Shown: positions 19,583 to 28,814 of the stretch, one piece after another
How the letters are laid out: every line of letters begins with the position of its first letter
Position numbering within the stretch: position 1 is the stretch's first letter
IMG/VR virus record: IMGVR_UViG_3300048587_000215
Span: 1 to 43,632 of that record
Length of the DNA stretch: 43,632 nucleotides
Source: a virus
Strand: one strand, 5' to 3'
Made by a program: the position numbers and the translations under genes
Notes under the pieces: generated by a model
Told to the model about the DNA's origin: nothing
What the model saw: only the letters and a program-made list of their open reading frames with translations
The model's database searches: none

Positions 19583-22500
19583 TGGTCGATCAGGCTGGGC
19601 TTTCGTTTGGCCCATCGACGTCTGCGGGTGTGGGTCTCAACGAACCAGCGCCACCTCTCACCATGCAGGATCGTGTTCGGGAGGTCATGCGCCTGCGTCA
19701 GCAGGGGTATTCGCTTGACGAGGCCCGGCGTGCGGTTGGCGGGGCTGATGCCGTGACAGCGCCACCACCACCGTCGCAACCGACCCCTGACCCTGGTGGC
19801 ATGTCCCGCCTGGGCCTGATGGTTCCGGGCGCGCTCTCCTACGCCTCGGATGTCGTTTCCGGGGCGGGCACCATCATCGAAAACCTTACGGGGATCGACG
19901 GGATCGACGAGGGGAGCCGGGCGCTTGGTGATGCCATCGGGCCGAGCGAGATGCAGGAGGCCACGCGCGATGAGCGCTATGCCGAGCGCGCCCGCCGGGC
20001 AGAGGCTGGCGAGATCAGCGCCACGGAGCATTTCATCGGTGACGCGCTCGATGCCACGGCGGAGAGCGCGCCGGCCTTCGTTGGTGGTCTTGCGGGGGCC
20101 AAGGGCGGTCAGCTGGTCGGGCGCGCGGGCTACGCCGCGCTGTCGCCCGCGGCTCGGGCCATTGGCCTCGACAAGGTGGGCGCTGTCGCTGGAAAGGCGC
20201 TGACCGCTGTCGTTCCGGGCGCAAAGAAGCTGAAGGGCATGAAGCCGCTTTTGGAGAAAGGCTTCGCCACCCTGGGTGCCTTTGCTGTTCCGACTGCTGC
20301 CTATCTCGAGAGCGGCCGGGATCGCGCGATCAAGGAGGGGCTCGATGTGGCTGATCCGGAAGTCCAGGACCGGATTGCAACGCAGGCCGTCGCGCGGGGC
20401 GCGCTGGAAAGCCTTCCCATCCTGTCGATCTTTGGCCGGCTGACCAACCGGGCCGCCCAGGTGGAGGGGCGGGTTGCTGCGGCGTTCAAGGTGGGTGGGA
20501 AGTCTGCGCTCTTTGAGGGGACGCAGGAGGTCGCGGACCTGGCGCTGGAAGAGCTTTACCTCAACGACGAGTTGCGGAGCCGCCTGAACCAGGATGACTG
20601 GGCCGAGATCATGCCGTTCCTGGTTGACCGCTTCGGTCGGGATGCCGCTCTTGCGATGGTTGCCGGTGGCGGTGTGGGTGCGGCGGTGGGTGTGCCATCG
20701 GGCTTTACCCAGCAGGCCGTCACGAACCAGCAGGCCGCGCAGGAAGTTCGTATGGCGGCCCAGGTCCTTGAGCCGATGGGGATGGGGACGCAGGAGCTTG
20801 AGGAGCTGAGCCGGACACCTGAGGGTGCCGCCAAGTTGCGGGAGGCGGTCCAGCGCATCTCACTTGTTGAGCGTGCCCGGTCCACGCAGATGCGGGAGAT
20901 TGACCGTCGCGCCGAGGAGGGCGCGGAGGAAGAGGTGGCCATGCTCCGTGAGCAGGTCAACAACCAGCTTGACGCCCGCATCGACAAGATCGCGGCGTTC
21001 CTGGGCGCTCCGAAGTCGCTTGAGGATGTGCGCCGCGAGCGCAGCGCAATGGAGAAGGACCGGAAGCGCCGGGCGATGGACCGGATCGCCGAGCGTGGGT
21101 TCAAGCCACAAGCGGACCTGACGGCCGAGGTTGCCGAACAGGTTGCGAACCGCTTGGACACGGCTGAGGGCCAGGTCGACCGGCTCCGGAGCCGGGTCGA
21201 GGCGACGGCCAACCCGGAGCGCAAGGCGGAAGCCCAGCGTGAACTCGACGAGGCGCTGGCTGAGCGCCAGCAGGCCCGGATCGATGCGCGCATGAAGGTT
21301 GAGGGGCTGACCCCGGCGCAGGCCCTGAAGGCCGTCGAGGGCGAGGACAGGCAGACCGATGCTCAGCGCCGCCGGCAGGCGCAGAGCGCGGCGCGCGAGC
21401 GCGCCGTCGAGCGCCAGATGGAGATCGAGATGCCGGAGACGATGGCTCCGGCGCTGCGCGTCCAGCGCGCACAGGAGATCATTGCCGAGGCCGAGGCGGA
21501 TGAACGCCCGGATGCAGGCCTCGACGGGAAGATCAAGCGCCTTGAGCGCCAGAGACGGGCCGCGACATCCCCTGAAGATGTTGATAGGCTCACAGACGAG
21601 ATCGCCGATCTTGAGGCACGGCGCGGTCTGCCCACACCTGCGGTGGAAGCGGCGCGTCGTGTTCTGCAGGCTCAGGGTGTAGCGGTCCCGCCGAGCGGTG
21701 AGGCGTCAGGGCCCACAGCTCAATCCGCCGAAGCTGAGGGTTTGCAGCCTGAGGGGACGGCATCAGGGCCGGTGGGCGCGGCAGCGCCTGCCGGTCCGCG
21801 CAATGCGCTCGACACCCCCACGCTGGCCGCTCGTGAGGCAAAGGCCATTCGTGAAGCGTCGACACCAGAGGCGCAGCTCGCAGCATTCGATGCTGCACTG
21901 TCAGATCGTCGTGTGGTTGATCCGGTAAAGCTCGAGGAGGCAAGAACCACCTTCGAGGTGGAGAGTTTTGCTGGTGGTGATCCTGTGGCTGCAGCTGAGG
22001 CCGCTCTGGCCACCGTGGTCGCGACCGACCGCGAGGCGGGCCGCCGGGCAATGGCCGCGAAGACCTACAAGCGCGCGCCGCGCGCCGAGGGCTTCGACAT
22101 CGAGGGCGGCAACCCGTTCCGGGATCTCTCTGGCGAGATCGAGACCGGCAAGGGGCTGGCCGCCCTGGAGGCGTCGATGTCAGAGTGGTCGGCCAAGTCT
22201 GGCTTCGAGGCCGCAGCCCATGTCGACGAGGCGACGGGCGAGGTCCTTGGCGTCGTGACGAACGACATGGTCAACGCCATCATGCCGCCGAAGGCTGGCC
22301 TCAACGACCGCAGGATCACCTTCACCCACACCCACACCGCCAACACGCCTTTTTCGTCCGCTGACGTGCGTGCGGCGCTGATGTCAGGACAGCCCTTCCG
22401 GGCTGTCCTGCCTGATGGGTCGGTCATCGCCATGCGGCCGACGCGTCGCTACAATCCGGACGGCTTCTACAAGGTCTTCCGCGCCGTCAGGGAATATCTC

Positions 22501-25500
22501 GCCGACAAGCTGCCTTCGGACATGCCATTCGTGGATCGCGCCGTGATCCGCCAGGAGGCATTCCTGCAGGCCATGGAGATGGCTGGTGCCATCGAGTACC
22601 GGTCGCCCTTTCGTGGGCTGACCGATCAGCAGAAGGACTACGTCAATGCAGCAGTCGACGCCACGGCCGCCGTCAGTGCCACAGCCTTTGTACGAGATGG
22701 AGCTCCTGGACGAGCGGGAACTGCGGAAGCTGGCGGCCCAGGGGGACAGGCTGGCGAGCGAAGAGCTGTCGATGAGGCGGTTGGAGAGGAAGAGCCTGAC
22801 GCCGACGACTTTGACGCCGAAGGTGTAGACTTCGAGCAGGGGGTCATCGGTTACCTCGATCCTCGGAGTTCACAGCGGCAGAAGCGGCCGTCCTATAACG
22901 AGGGTCGGGTCGCCGAGATCGCCGACAAGATCATCGCTGACGTCACCGCCCAGCGGGCGAAACGGACGATCGCCGCGGACATGATCCGTGAGGGCAGGGT
23001 CACGCGCGAGCAGCTGATTGCGGGTATCGGCGAATACCTCAAGAGCGACGGCCGCAAGCAGATGTACACGGTGACCGATGTGCGCCGTGCGATGTTCACG
23101 ACCCCGATCACCTTTGACATGCTCTACCAGCGGGCCGAGGGGCGGACCAATCGCGCTACCAAGGCGGGCACGAAGCTTTGGAGCGTGAAGCCTGAGTACC
23201 TTCCGGAGTTCCAGCTGGCGCTGGACCTCGAGCGCCTGATCAATAATGCCGGCATGGGTGGTATCCGGCGGATCGAGAACAAGTTCGCGGCCGGTGGCGG
23301 CTTCGGTGAGGGCAAGACCTACTTCCTCGAAATCTCACCCGAGCTTCGCAGGTTCACCGAGCTGATCGGGCCGGAGGGCATGCGCTTCGACCCGCCCATG
23401 GCCGACCCCAACAACACGAGGCAGCTCAAGCGCAACCGGAACAGCAACCGGCTCTCGCGGGAGGGCCTGGATGTTGCCGCGCGCACGGCCCGCTACCTGC
23501 AGGCCAATCGCTACAAGATCGATCGGGACAAGCTCTACGCGATCGAGCCTGATGACCTGATCTCCGGCAAGTCGCTGGCGCGGGATGGGATAAAGCGGTC
23601 TGATATCGCGAAGTGGGACGCCATGCGTCCTGCGATTGCTGGCGTATCCTTGAAGACCATGCCGAAGGACCAGGCCTACTTCGTCAAGAACATCGGCTGG
23701 AAGATCGACGAGAAGCGGCGCGATGCGGCCAGCCGCATCCGGCAACTCCGAACGGCCTACGAGACCTTCGTGGCCGAGCATGGTGCCGATGCGGATGTCG
23801 GCTTCATGTACCAGATCGACGACCGTGGCCGGATCTATGCCGATGGCTCTTTCCACCCGCAAGCGGACGGCGACATCAAGGCGCTCTTCTCGGTGGATGG
23901 GAAGAACATCGTTGACGACATGGTGACGGTCGACAACTCGGCGTCCGGCTGGCAGATCAACGCGCTGATGGCCTATGACCACGTCGCGGCGCCGCACCTG
24001 AACATGGGGCGGGGTCAGGCGACGCAGGAGGGTTACCGGAAGTCGGACCTCTATACCAACACGCTCGAAGCCATGCGGCAGCGGCTCTTGAGGGATGCGG
24101 AGGCCGAGATCCCCGCCGGGCTTGGCGTGCGGGAGCGGGCCAAGGCCGAGAAGCGCAAGCGCTGGGCGCGCTACTTTGTCGACACCATCTTCCCCTCGGC
24201 AGACCCCAAGTCATGGAAGCTCGATCGGGATGGGATCAAGCCCGCCATCATCGCGATGAACTATGGCGGCCTGGACAAGAACTTCCGCAGGGTGCTGCAG
24301 AAGGTCCTGAAAAACGACATTCGCCTGCCTGACGGCGACAACGAGGGCGCCTGGTCGTACCTGACCGAGGCAGGGATGGAAGGTGTGGAGAAGACCGCTC
24401 CGCACGCCCTTGCCCTGCAGAAGTGGACCGTGGCGAATGTCGCCGCGCTGTCGCGCGCCCTCTACGCCAAGTACGGCGAGGCGACCCCGACGATCGATGT
24501 CACCATCGGCATCGATGGCAAGATCTCCGTGAAGCGGCAGAAGCGGGTCGAGACCGAGACCCGCATCAAGCAGCTGGCGAACGAGGTGACCGTCAAGTTC
24601 AAGGTGAACAAGCCCGAGCCGGACCACGACAAGGTCGCCAAGGCGGTCTGGGCGAACCTGGTCCAGTCCTACGATGCGGCTGTCCTTCACCGCACGGTCG
24701 AGCGGTACAAGCGCGCGACGGATGGTGCCTACATCACCACGAACCATGACAGCTTCACCGTGCCGCGTGAGCAGGAGGGCGCGATTTCCTCTGCGGTTCG
24801 CGAGAGCATGCGGACGATCATGGAGCAGGTCGATGTTCCCCAGTCTCTTTACGAGGAGCTGACCGCAATCGCCCGCCGGGAGGGGGTCGAGGTCGATATC
24901 CAGCCGTTCGACAACCTGGGCCGCTATAGCTACGACGACCTCATGACGTCGACGCCGGTATTCGGTGAGGACGTTCTCAAGGTGGACGAGCGGGGTAAGC
25001 CCTATGACTTCGTTCCTGAATACGCCGAATTGCCCGAGGCCGGTGCCGAGTTGCGCCGCGCCATAGACGACGAGGTTCCGGTGGGTGGTGGCAGCACACC
25101 AACTACCGGATCGCCCCCTGCCTCTGTCCCGGTTCAGGGGCAGGGGGCATCACGCATCGAGGATCTGGCGCCCGAGGTTCGGCGCGCGGTCGATGTGGCG
25201 GATTACATGGCCTCACTGCCGGAGAGCCGTTCGCTCCTGCAGAAGGTGCAGGAGATGGCCGCCTCACCCAAGGTGGCCAATCGCACCTTGATGCAGATCA
25301 TGGAAGACACGTTCTTTAACGCCGCGGCCCCGATCCGCAGGCTTGAGATCGCGGTCAAGGGGGCATTGCCGCAGGGTGCCGAGAGCGCCTTCAAGGCAGT
25401 CGAGATGGCGGTCCAGGACAGTGGCCGTCAGGAGGCGCTGCTCTACTACGGCGCGGCCAGGTTTGGACAGTACGGCGAGTATTCTGTCGCCCCTGGCACG

Positions 25501-27867
25501 ATGGGTCTTTACGACATCTTCAAGCTGGCCGGCGGCGAGGGGGCTGACCGTGGCCAGCGTCTGCAGGACTGGATGCAGTGGATGGTCGCCCGCCGGGCGC
25601 AGGACCTCGCGGCCCGCGGGATCAAGACGCCCCTTACGCCCCAGGACATCCAGCAGGCACTGGCCAAGGGCGCGAATATCCCGGAGTTCCAGCAGGCAGC
25701 GGATGCCTGGAAGAAGTTCAACGACGCCAACCTCGACTTCCTCGAGCAGTCGGGGCGGATCAACGCGGCCCAGAAGGCAGCGATGCAGGCTGATGACTTC
25801 TACGTCCCCTTCTACCGGGCAGACGAGCGCGTCGATGGCACCTCGCCGGAGCTGGAGCTGCCCGAGTATCGCGCGGGAACGGTGAAGACGGGCGTCCTGT
25901 CGCGAGACCCGGGGATCATGAAGATCAAGGGTGGCGACAAGCTCAGGATCGACAACCTGATGCAGAACATGATCCGCAACAGCCAGGCCATGGTGGCCGC
26001 AGGCATGCGGAACAGGGCCGCCAACCAGACCTTCGACCTGATGAAGGTCGCGGGGATGGCCCGGGTCGAGCCGCTGACGACCAAGAAGCCTGATCCGAAC
26101 GCGGTGCGTGTCTGGCAGAATGGCGTCGAGAGTTGGCTGGTTCCCGAGGGGCGTGAGGCTTATCCGGTGATGATGGCCTTGGCTGGCATGCAGCCGGTCC
26201 AGCAGGGCCCGGCGATGCAGTTCATGACGGACCTTGCCAACATCTTCCGTCAGGGCATCACGCTCACCCCGCCCTTCATGATCCGCAACGCCATTCGTGG
26301 TGCTGTCTCGTCGGGTATCATGACGACTGGGGCCAACCTCACCCTGACCAACAACACCATCACCGGCTTCCGGGATGCCTATAACAACGGGCAGGCCACC
26401 CAGGCCTTCAAGGCGCAGTCCGGGATGGGCGATTATCGGTTCGGTGGCACCGACACCGGCTTCGGCAAGAACGACATCCTGATCGAGTTCGGCCTCTCGC
26501 CGAAGACGATGGGGTCGCGCTTCCGGAAGTTCATGGAGAAGATGGAGCATGTCGGCTCGGCCACCGAACTGGCCGACCGCATCGCGGCCCGTGAGACCAT
26601 GATCGCCAACGGTATGCGGCCCGACGAGGCTTCTTACCAGGCCCTGACCATCATGAACTACAGCCGCAAGGGCAACAGCCAGGCGCTGCGCGCCTGGTTG
26701 CCGCTCGTGCCGTTCCTGAACGCGCGCCTGCAGGGCCTCTCGCGACTGGCCGAGGGCGCCGTGGGGCGGCGCGGGGCGCTCGGGCGCAGGCAGGCGCTGA
26801 TGCAGATGGGGCTGAACGGCCTCATCTACTCGGCCTTCGGTGCTGCGGTCTGGCTCTGGAACGCCTCGGATGAGGAGCGGCGCGAGAAGTATGCACAGGA
26901 GCCGCTGTACCGGCGCCTGAACTTCCACATCGTCTACGTGGGCGACACCACCCTCTACATCCCGAAGGCCTTCGAGTTGGGGCACCTCTTTACCTCGATC
27001 CCCGAGCTCTTTGCTGACGCGATGGTTGGCGACATGAACGAGGGTGGCGCTGAAGGTCTCGCGATGGTCGGCTCCGGCATCTTCAAGATCGCCTACGACA
27101 CCGTCGCCATGAACCTGATCCCCGCGGCGGTCCTGCCGAGTATCGAGGCCATGACGAACTTCAGCTTCTTCCGTCAGGCCGAGATCGAAGGGCAGCGCGA
27201 GCAGGACATGCTGCCGGCGGACAGGACGGCCGGTGCCTCCATGCTGTCGCGCCTGGTCGGGCGGGACATGGGTATCTCAGATCTGACCGGTATCTCGCCC
27301 ACGATGATCGAGCACTGGCTGTCGAGCCACGGCGGGATCTATTACACCATGCTCAGCACGGCAGTGGAGATCGCAGCGGGTGATATGGGGCTTGCCCCGG
27401 TCCGGCCGGGCGGAGCCTTTGGCGACGTGCCGGTGATCTCGCCTGCGTTGACGGCGGCCTTCGGGTCGATGGTCAGGGATACCAACGTGGCGTCGACGCG
27501 GTTCATCGAGGAATACTACCGGACGAAGAACTACGTCACCCAGATCTACCGTTCAGCCGCTAACGCCGCGCGCGGCGGGGATGTCGAGTACGCCCGCCGC
27601 CTGCTGTCGGAGTTTGGCGGTGCGCCGGCAGCCTACAAGCTGATGAACCGGGCCGGTACGGAGCTGACGGACATCAACACGGCACTCAGGATGCTGCGGG
27701 ACAACAGGGAAATGAGCCGCGAGCGCAAGCGCGCCGAGGAGGAGAAGCTGATCGCCCGGCGCAACGCGATCACCCGTGAGGTCGTGAACACGATCAGGGC
27801 TATCGAGGAGAAACAGGGCACCGACTTCCGCAGTGGTCAGGGGGTATTGGCCAGGATCCTGCCGTGA
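19582..27867 (+). CDS. Giant virion protein containing a T7-type single-subunit RNA polymerase, 2761 aa
   Basis: The polymerase core occupies roughly residues 1250-1780. DxxGR is at 1413-1417, followed by IYADGSFHPQ. Motif A is DNSASGWQ (Asp1451). Motif B is RDGIKPAIIAMNYGG (Arg1549, Lys1553, Tyr1561, the same 4- and 8-residue spacing as in T7 polymerase). NLVQSYDAAVLHRTV is at 1692-1706 and motif C is NHDSFTV (Asp1723). Before it lie membrane-like Gly/Ala segments, a coiled-coil region (about 430-710) and a JAMM-like motif (916-928). After it lie about 900 residues with features of large polyvalent-protein regions (ALLYYGAARFGQYGEYS, LTPPFMIRNAIRGAVSSG). An ejected polymerase that transcribes the early cassettes is the likely role. 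The DxxGR to motif A distance is 38 residues against 116 in T7, so that segment is reduced. Confidence 0.85.
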   Translation: MVDQAGLSFGPSTSAGVGLNEPAPPLTMQDRVREVMRLRQQGYSLDEARRAVGGADAVTAPPPPSQPTPDPGGMSRLGLMVPGALSYASDVVSGAGTIIENLTGIDGIDEGSRALGDAIGPSEMQEATRDERYAERARRAEAGEISATEHFIGDALDATAESAPAFVGGLAGAKGGQLVGRAGYAALSPAARAIGLDKVGAVAGKALTAVVPGAKKLKGMKPLLEKGFATLGAFAVPTAAYLESGRDRAIKEGLDVADPEVQDRIATQAVARGALESLPILSIFGRLTNRAAQVEGRVAAAFKVGGKSALFEGTQEVADLALEELYLNDELRSRLNQDDWAEIMPFLVDRFGRDAALAMVAGGGVGAAVGVPSGFTQQAVTNQQAAQEVRMAAQVLEPMGMGTQELEELSRTPEGAAKLREAVQRISLVERARSTQMREIDRRAEEGAEEEVAMLREQVNNQLDARIDKIAAFLGAPKSLEDVRRERSAMEKDRKRRAMDRIAERGFKPQADLTAEVAEQVANRLDTAEGQVDRLRSRVEATANPERKAEAQRELDEALAERQQARIDARMKVEGLTPAQALKAVEGEDRQTDAQRRRQAQSAARERAVERQMEIEMPETMAPALRVQRAQEIIAEAEADERPDAGLDGKIKRLERQRRAATSPEDVDRLTDEIADLEARRGLPTPAVEAARRVLQAQGVAVPPSGEASGPTAQSAEAEGLQPEGTASGPVGAAAPAGPRNALDTPTLAAREAKAIREASTPEAQLAAFDAALSDRRVVDPVKLEEARTTFEVESFAGGDPVAAAEAALATVVATDREAGRRAMAAKTYKRAPRAEGFDIEGGNPFRDLSGEIETGKGLAALEASMSEWSAKSGFEAAAHVDEATGEVLGVVTNDMVNAIMPPKAGLNDRRITFTHTHTANTPFSSADVRAALMSGQPFRAVLPDGSVIAMRPTRRYNPDGFYKVFRAVREYLADKLPSDMPFVDRAVIRQEAFLQAMEMAGAIEYRSPFRGLTDQQKDYVNAAVDATAAVSATAFVRDGAPGRAGTAEAGGPGGQAGERRAVDEAVGEEEPDADDFDAEGVDFEQGVIGYLDPRSSQRQKRPSYNEGRVAEIADKIIADVTAQRAKRTIAADMIREGRVTREQLIAGIGEYLKSDGRKQMYTVTDVRRAMFTTPITFDMLYQRAEGRTNRATKAGTKLWSVKPEYLPEFQLALDLERLINNAGMGGIRRIENKFAAGGGFGEGKTYFLEISPELRRFTELIGPEGMRFDPPMADPNNTRQLKRNRNSNRLSREGLDVAARTARYLQANRYKIDRDKLYAIEPDDLISGKSLARDGIKRSDIAKWDAMRPAIAGVSLKTMPKDQAYFVKNIGWKIDEKRRDAASRIRQLRTAYETFVAEHGADADVGFMYQIDDRGRIYADGSFHPQADGDIKALFSVDGKNIVDDMVTVDNSASGWQINALMAYDHVAAPHLNMGRGQATQEGYRKSDLYTNTLEAMRQRLLRDAEAEIPAGLGVRERAKAEKRKRWARYFVDTIFPSADPKSWKLDRDGIKPAIIAMNYGGLDKNFRRVLQKVLKNDIRLPDGDNEGAWSYLTEAGMEGVEKTAPHALALQKWTVANVAALSRALYAKYGEATPTIDVTIGIDGKISVKRQKRVETETRIKQLANEVTVKFKVNKPEPDHDKVAKAVWANLVQSYDAAVLHRTVERYKRATDGAYITTNHDSFTVPREQEGAISSAVRESMRTIMEQVDVPQSLYEELTAIARREGVEVDIQPFDNLGRYSYDDLMTSTPVFGEDVLKVDERGKPYDFVPEYAELPEAGAELRRAIDDEVPVGGGSTPTTGSPPASVPVQGQGASRIEDLAPEVRRAVDVADYMASLPESRSLLQKVQEMAASPKVANRTLMQIMEDTFFNAAAPIRRLEIAVKGALPQGAESAFKAVEMAVQDSGRQEALLYYGAARFGQYGEYSVAPGTMGLYDIFKLAGGEGADRGQRLQDWMQWMVARRAQDLAARGIKTPLTPQDIQQALAKGANIPEFQQAADAWKKFNDANLDFLEQSGRINAAQKAAMQADDFYVPFYRADERVDGTSPELELPEYRAGTVKTGVLSRDPGIMKIKGGDKLRIDNLMQNMIRNSQAMVAAGMRNRAANQTFDLMKVAGMARVEPLTTKKPDPNAVRVWQNGVESWLVPEGREAYPVMMALAGMQPVQQGPAMQFMTDLANIFRQGITLTPPFMIRNAIRGAVSSGIMTTGANLTLTNNTITGFRDAYNNGQATQAFKAQSGMGDYRFGGTDTGFGKNDILIEFGLSPKTMGSRFRKFMEKMEHVGSATELADRIAARETMIANGMRPDEASYQALTIMNYSRKGNSQALRAWLPLVPFLNARLQGLSRLAEGAVGRRGALGRRQALMQMGLNGLIYSAFGAAVWLWNASDEERREKYAQEPLYRRLNFHIVYVGDTTLYIPKAFELGHLFTSIPELFADAMVGDMNEGGAEGLAMVGSGIFKIAYDTVAMNLIPAAVLPSIEAMTNFSFFRQAEIEGQREQDMLPADRTAGASMLSRLVGRDMGISDLTGISPTMIEHWLSSHGGIYYTMLSTAVEIAAGDMGLAPVRPGGAFGDVPVISPALTAAFGSMVRDTNVASTRFIEEYYRTKNYVTQIYRSAANAARGGDVEYARRLLSEFGGAPAAYKLMNRAGTELTDINTALRMLRDNREMSRERKRAEEEKLIARRNAITREVVNTIRAIEEKQGTDFRSGQGVLARILP
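22385..22410. other. Perfect 11-bp hairpin inside the giant gene
   Basis: CAGGACAGCCC and GGGCTGTCCTG flank a TTCC loop. No T run follows, so it is not a normal terminator. It lies shortly after the JAMM-like motif and before the polymerase part. Confidence 0.5.
22646..22828 (+). CDS. Possible overlapping gene inside the giant gene, 60 aa
   Basis: In the +1 frame an ATG preceded by AGAAGGA at eight bases opens a 60-codon frame. Its product has a protein-like block (LYEMELLDERELRKLAAQGD then RLASEELSMRRLERKS) that resembles ELRxLAxxGDxxAxxEL motifs of phage polyvalent proteins. Third codon positions are mostly G or C in this frame, whereas the main frame loses that bias here and encodes low-complexity Ala/Gly/Glu. 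It may be a nested gene, or a relic of an older gene end before fusion to the polymerase. Confidence 0.45.
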   Translation: MQQSTPRPPSVPQPLYEMELLDERELRKLAAQGDRLASEELSMRRLERKSLTPTTLTPKV

Positions 27868-28814
27868 GACCGATCCTCTCCGGTGAAATTGCCGAGATCA
27901 GGCGGCTTATTGACAAGCAGCGGCTGGCGAACTTCGACATCCTCAGCCGGATCGAGCGCATCCCGGCACCGCTCGAATTCGGTGAGGCGGTCCTCGGCAA
28001 CAGGTTTGACGCCTGGCAGCGCCGGTACATGGAGGAGTGCCGGGCGCGCGGCCGGATCGCGCTGGCTGCCTGCCGTCAGTCTGGCAAATCGACCGTCACC
28101 GCCATGTTCGTGGCCTGGTGTCTTATCTTCATCCCGGGCTTCCAGTGCCTTGTAGCCTCTCGCTCCCTACGCCAGGCCTCTCACTACCTGAACAGCGTCC
28201 GCAACGCGGTTCTCTCGGTCATTCCCCGTGAGGCCATGCCGCAACTGAACCGACTGAGCATGGAGCTTCCGAACGGGAGCCAGATCATCTCGATCCCCTG
28301 CGCCCAGCCGGACGCGGGCCGGGGCTTCTCGCCGCACCTGATCATCCTGGACGAGGCCGCGTTCGCGCCGGAGGCGCTCTTTCGGGCCATTACGCCTTCG
28401 CTGGCGGCGACGGATGGTGCGCTGCACATGCTGTCCTCGCCGAACGGGCGGCAGGGGTACTTCTTCGAGGCCTTCGAGGGTGAGGCCAAGAGCGTCTTCC
28501 TGTCGATGAAGGTGCCTTACACGATGTGCCCCCGGATCTCCGAAGAGACCATCAGGAACGAAAAGATCGCGCTGGGCGACCTTTACTTCCGGCAGGAATA
28601 CGGGGCCGAGTTCATCACGCCCTACGGGGCCTTCTTCGGCTTCTCGGCGATCCAGAACCTTGAGGAGGGCGAGGATCCCGATCTGACCGACCTCGAACTG
28701 CTGGACATGGACAAGATCCTCGAGAAGATCATGCCGATCCCGGAGCCACGGAAAGAGGACCTTGCCGTCGCGCTGGACCGGGCTGAGCGTGTGAAGCAGG
28801 TGCTTTATGAATGA
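27864..28814 (+). CDS. terL (N-terminal part): Large terminase, ATPase part, 316 aa
   Basis: Walker A-like CRQSGKST is at residues 70-77 (Lys75), Walker B LIILDEAAF has Asp163 and Glu164, and the coupling motif SSPNG is at 191-195. FDAWQRRYME precedes Walker A, as in the adenine-binding region of large terminases. The protein powers DNA translocation into the head. The start is GTG, overlapping the previous stop. The frame stops before the nuclease half, which is in the next gene, overlapping by 8 bases. Confidence 0.85.
   Translation: MRPILSGEIAEIRRLIDKQRLANFDILSRIERIPAPLEFGEAVLGNRFDAWQRRYMEECRARGRIALAACRQSGKSTVTAMFVAWCLIFIPGFQCLVASRSLRQASHYLNSVRNAVLSVIPREAMPQLNRLSMELPNGSQIISIPCAQPDAGRGFSPHLIILDEAAFAPEALFRAITPSLAATDGALHMLSSPNGRQGYFFEAFEGEAKSVFLSMKVPYTMCPRISEETIRNEKIALGDLYFRQEYGAEFITPYGAFFGFSAIQNLEEGEDPDLTDLELLDMDKILEKIMPIPEPRKEDLAVALDRAERVKQVLYE

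Noticed and set aside
25264-26985. 573-codon minus-strand frame opposite the giant gene
   Set aside because: Same reason: mirror of GC-biased codons, with no ribosome site or promoter.
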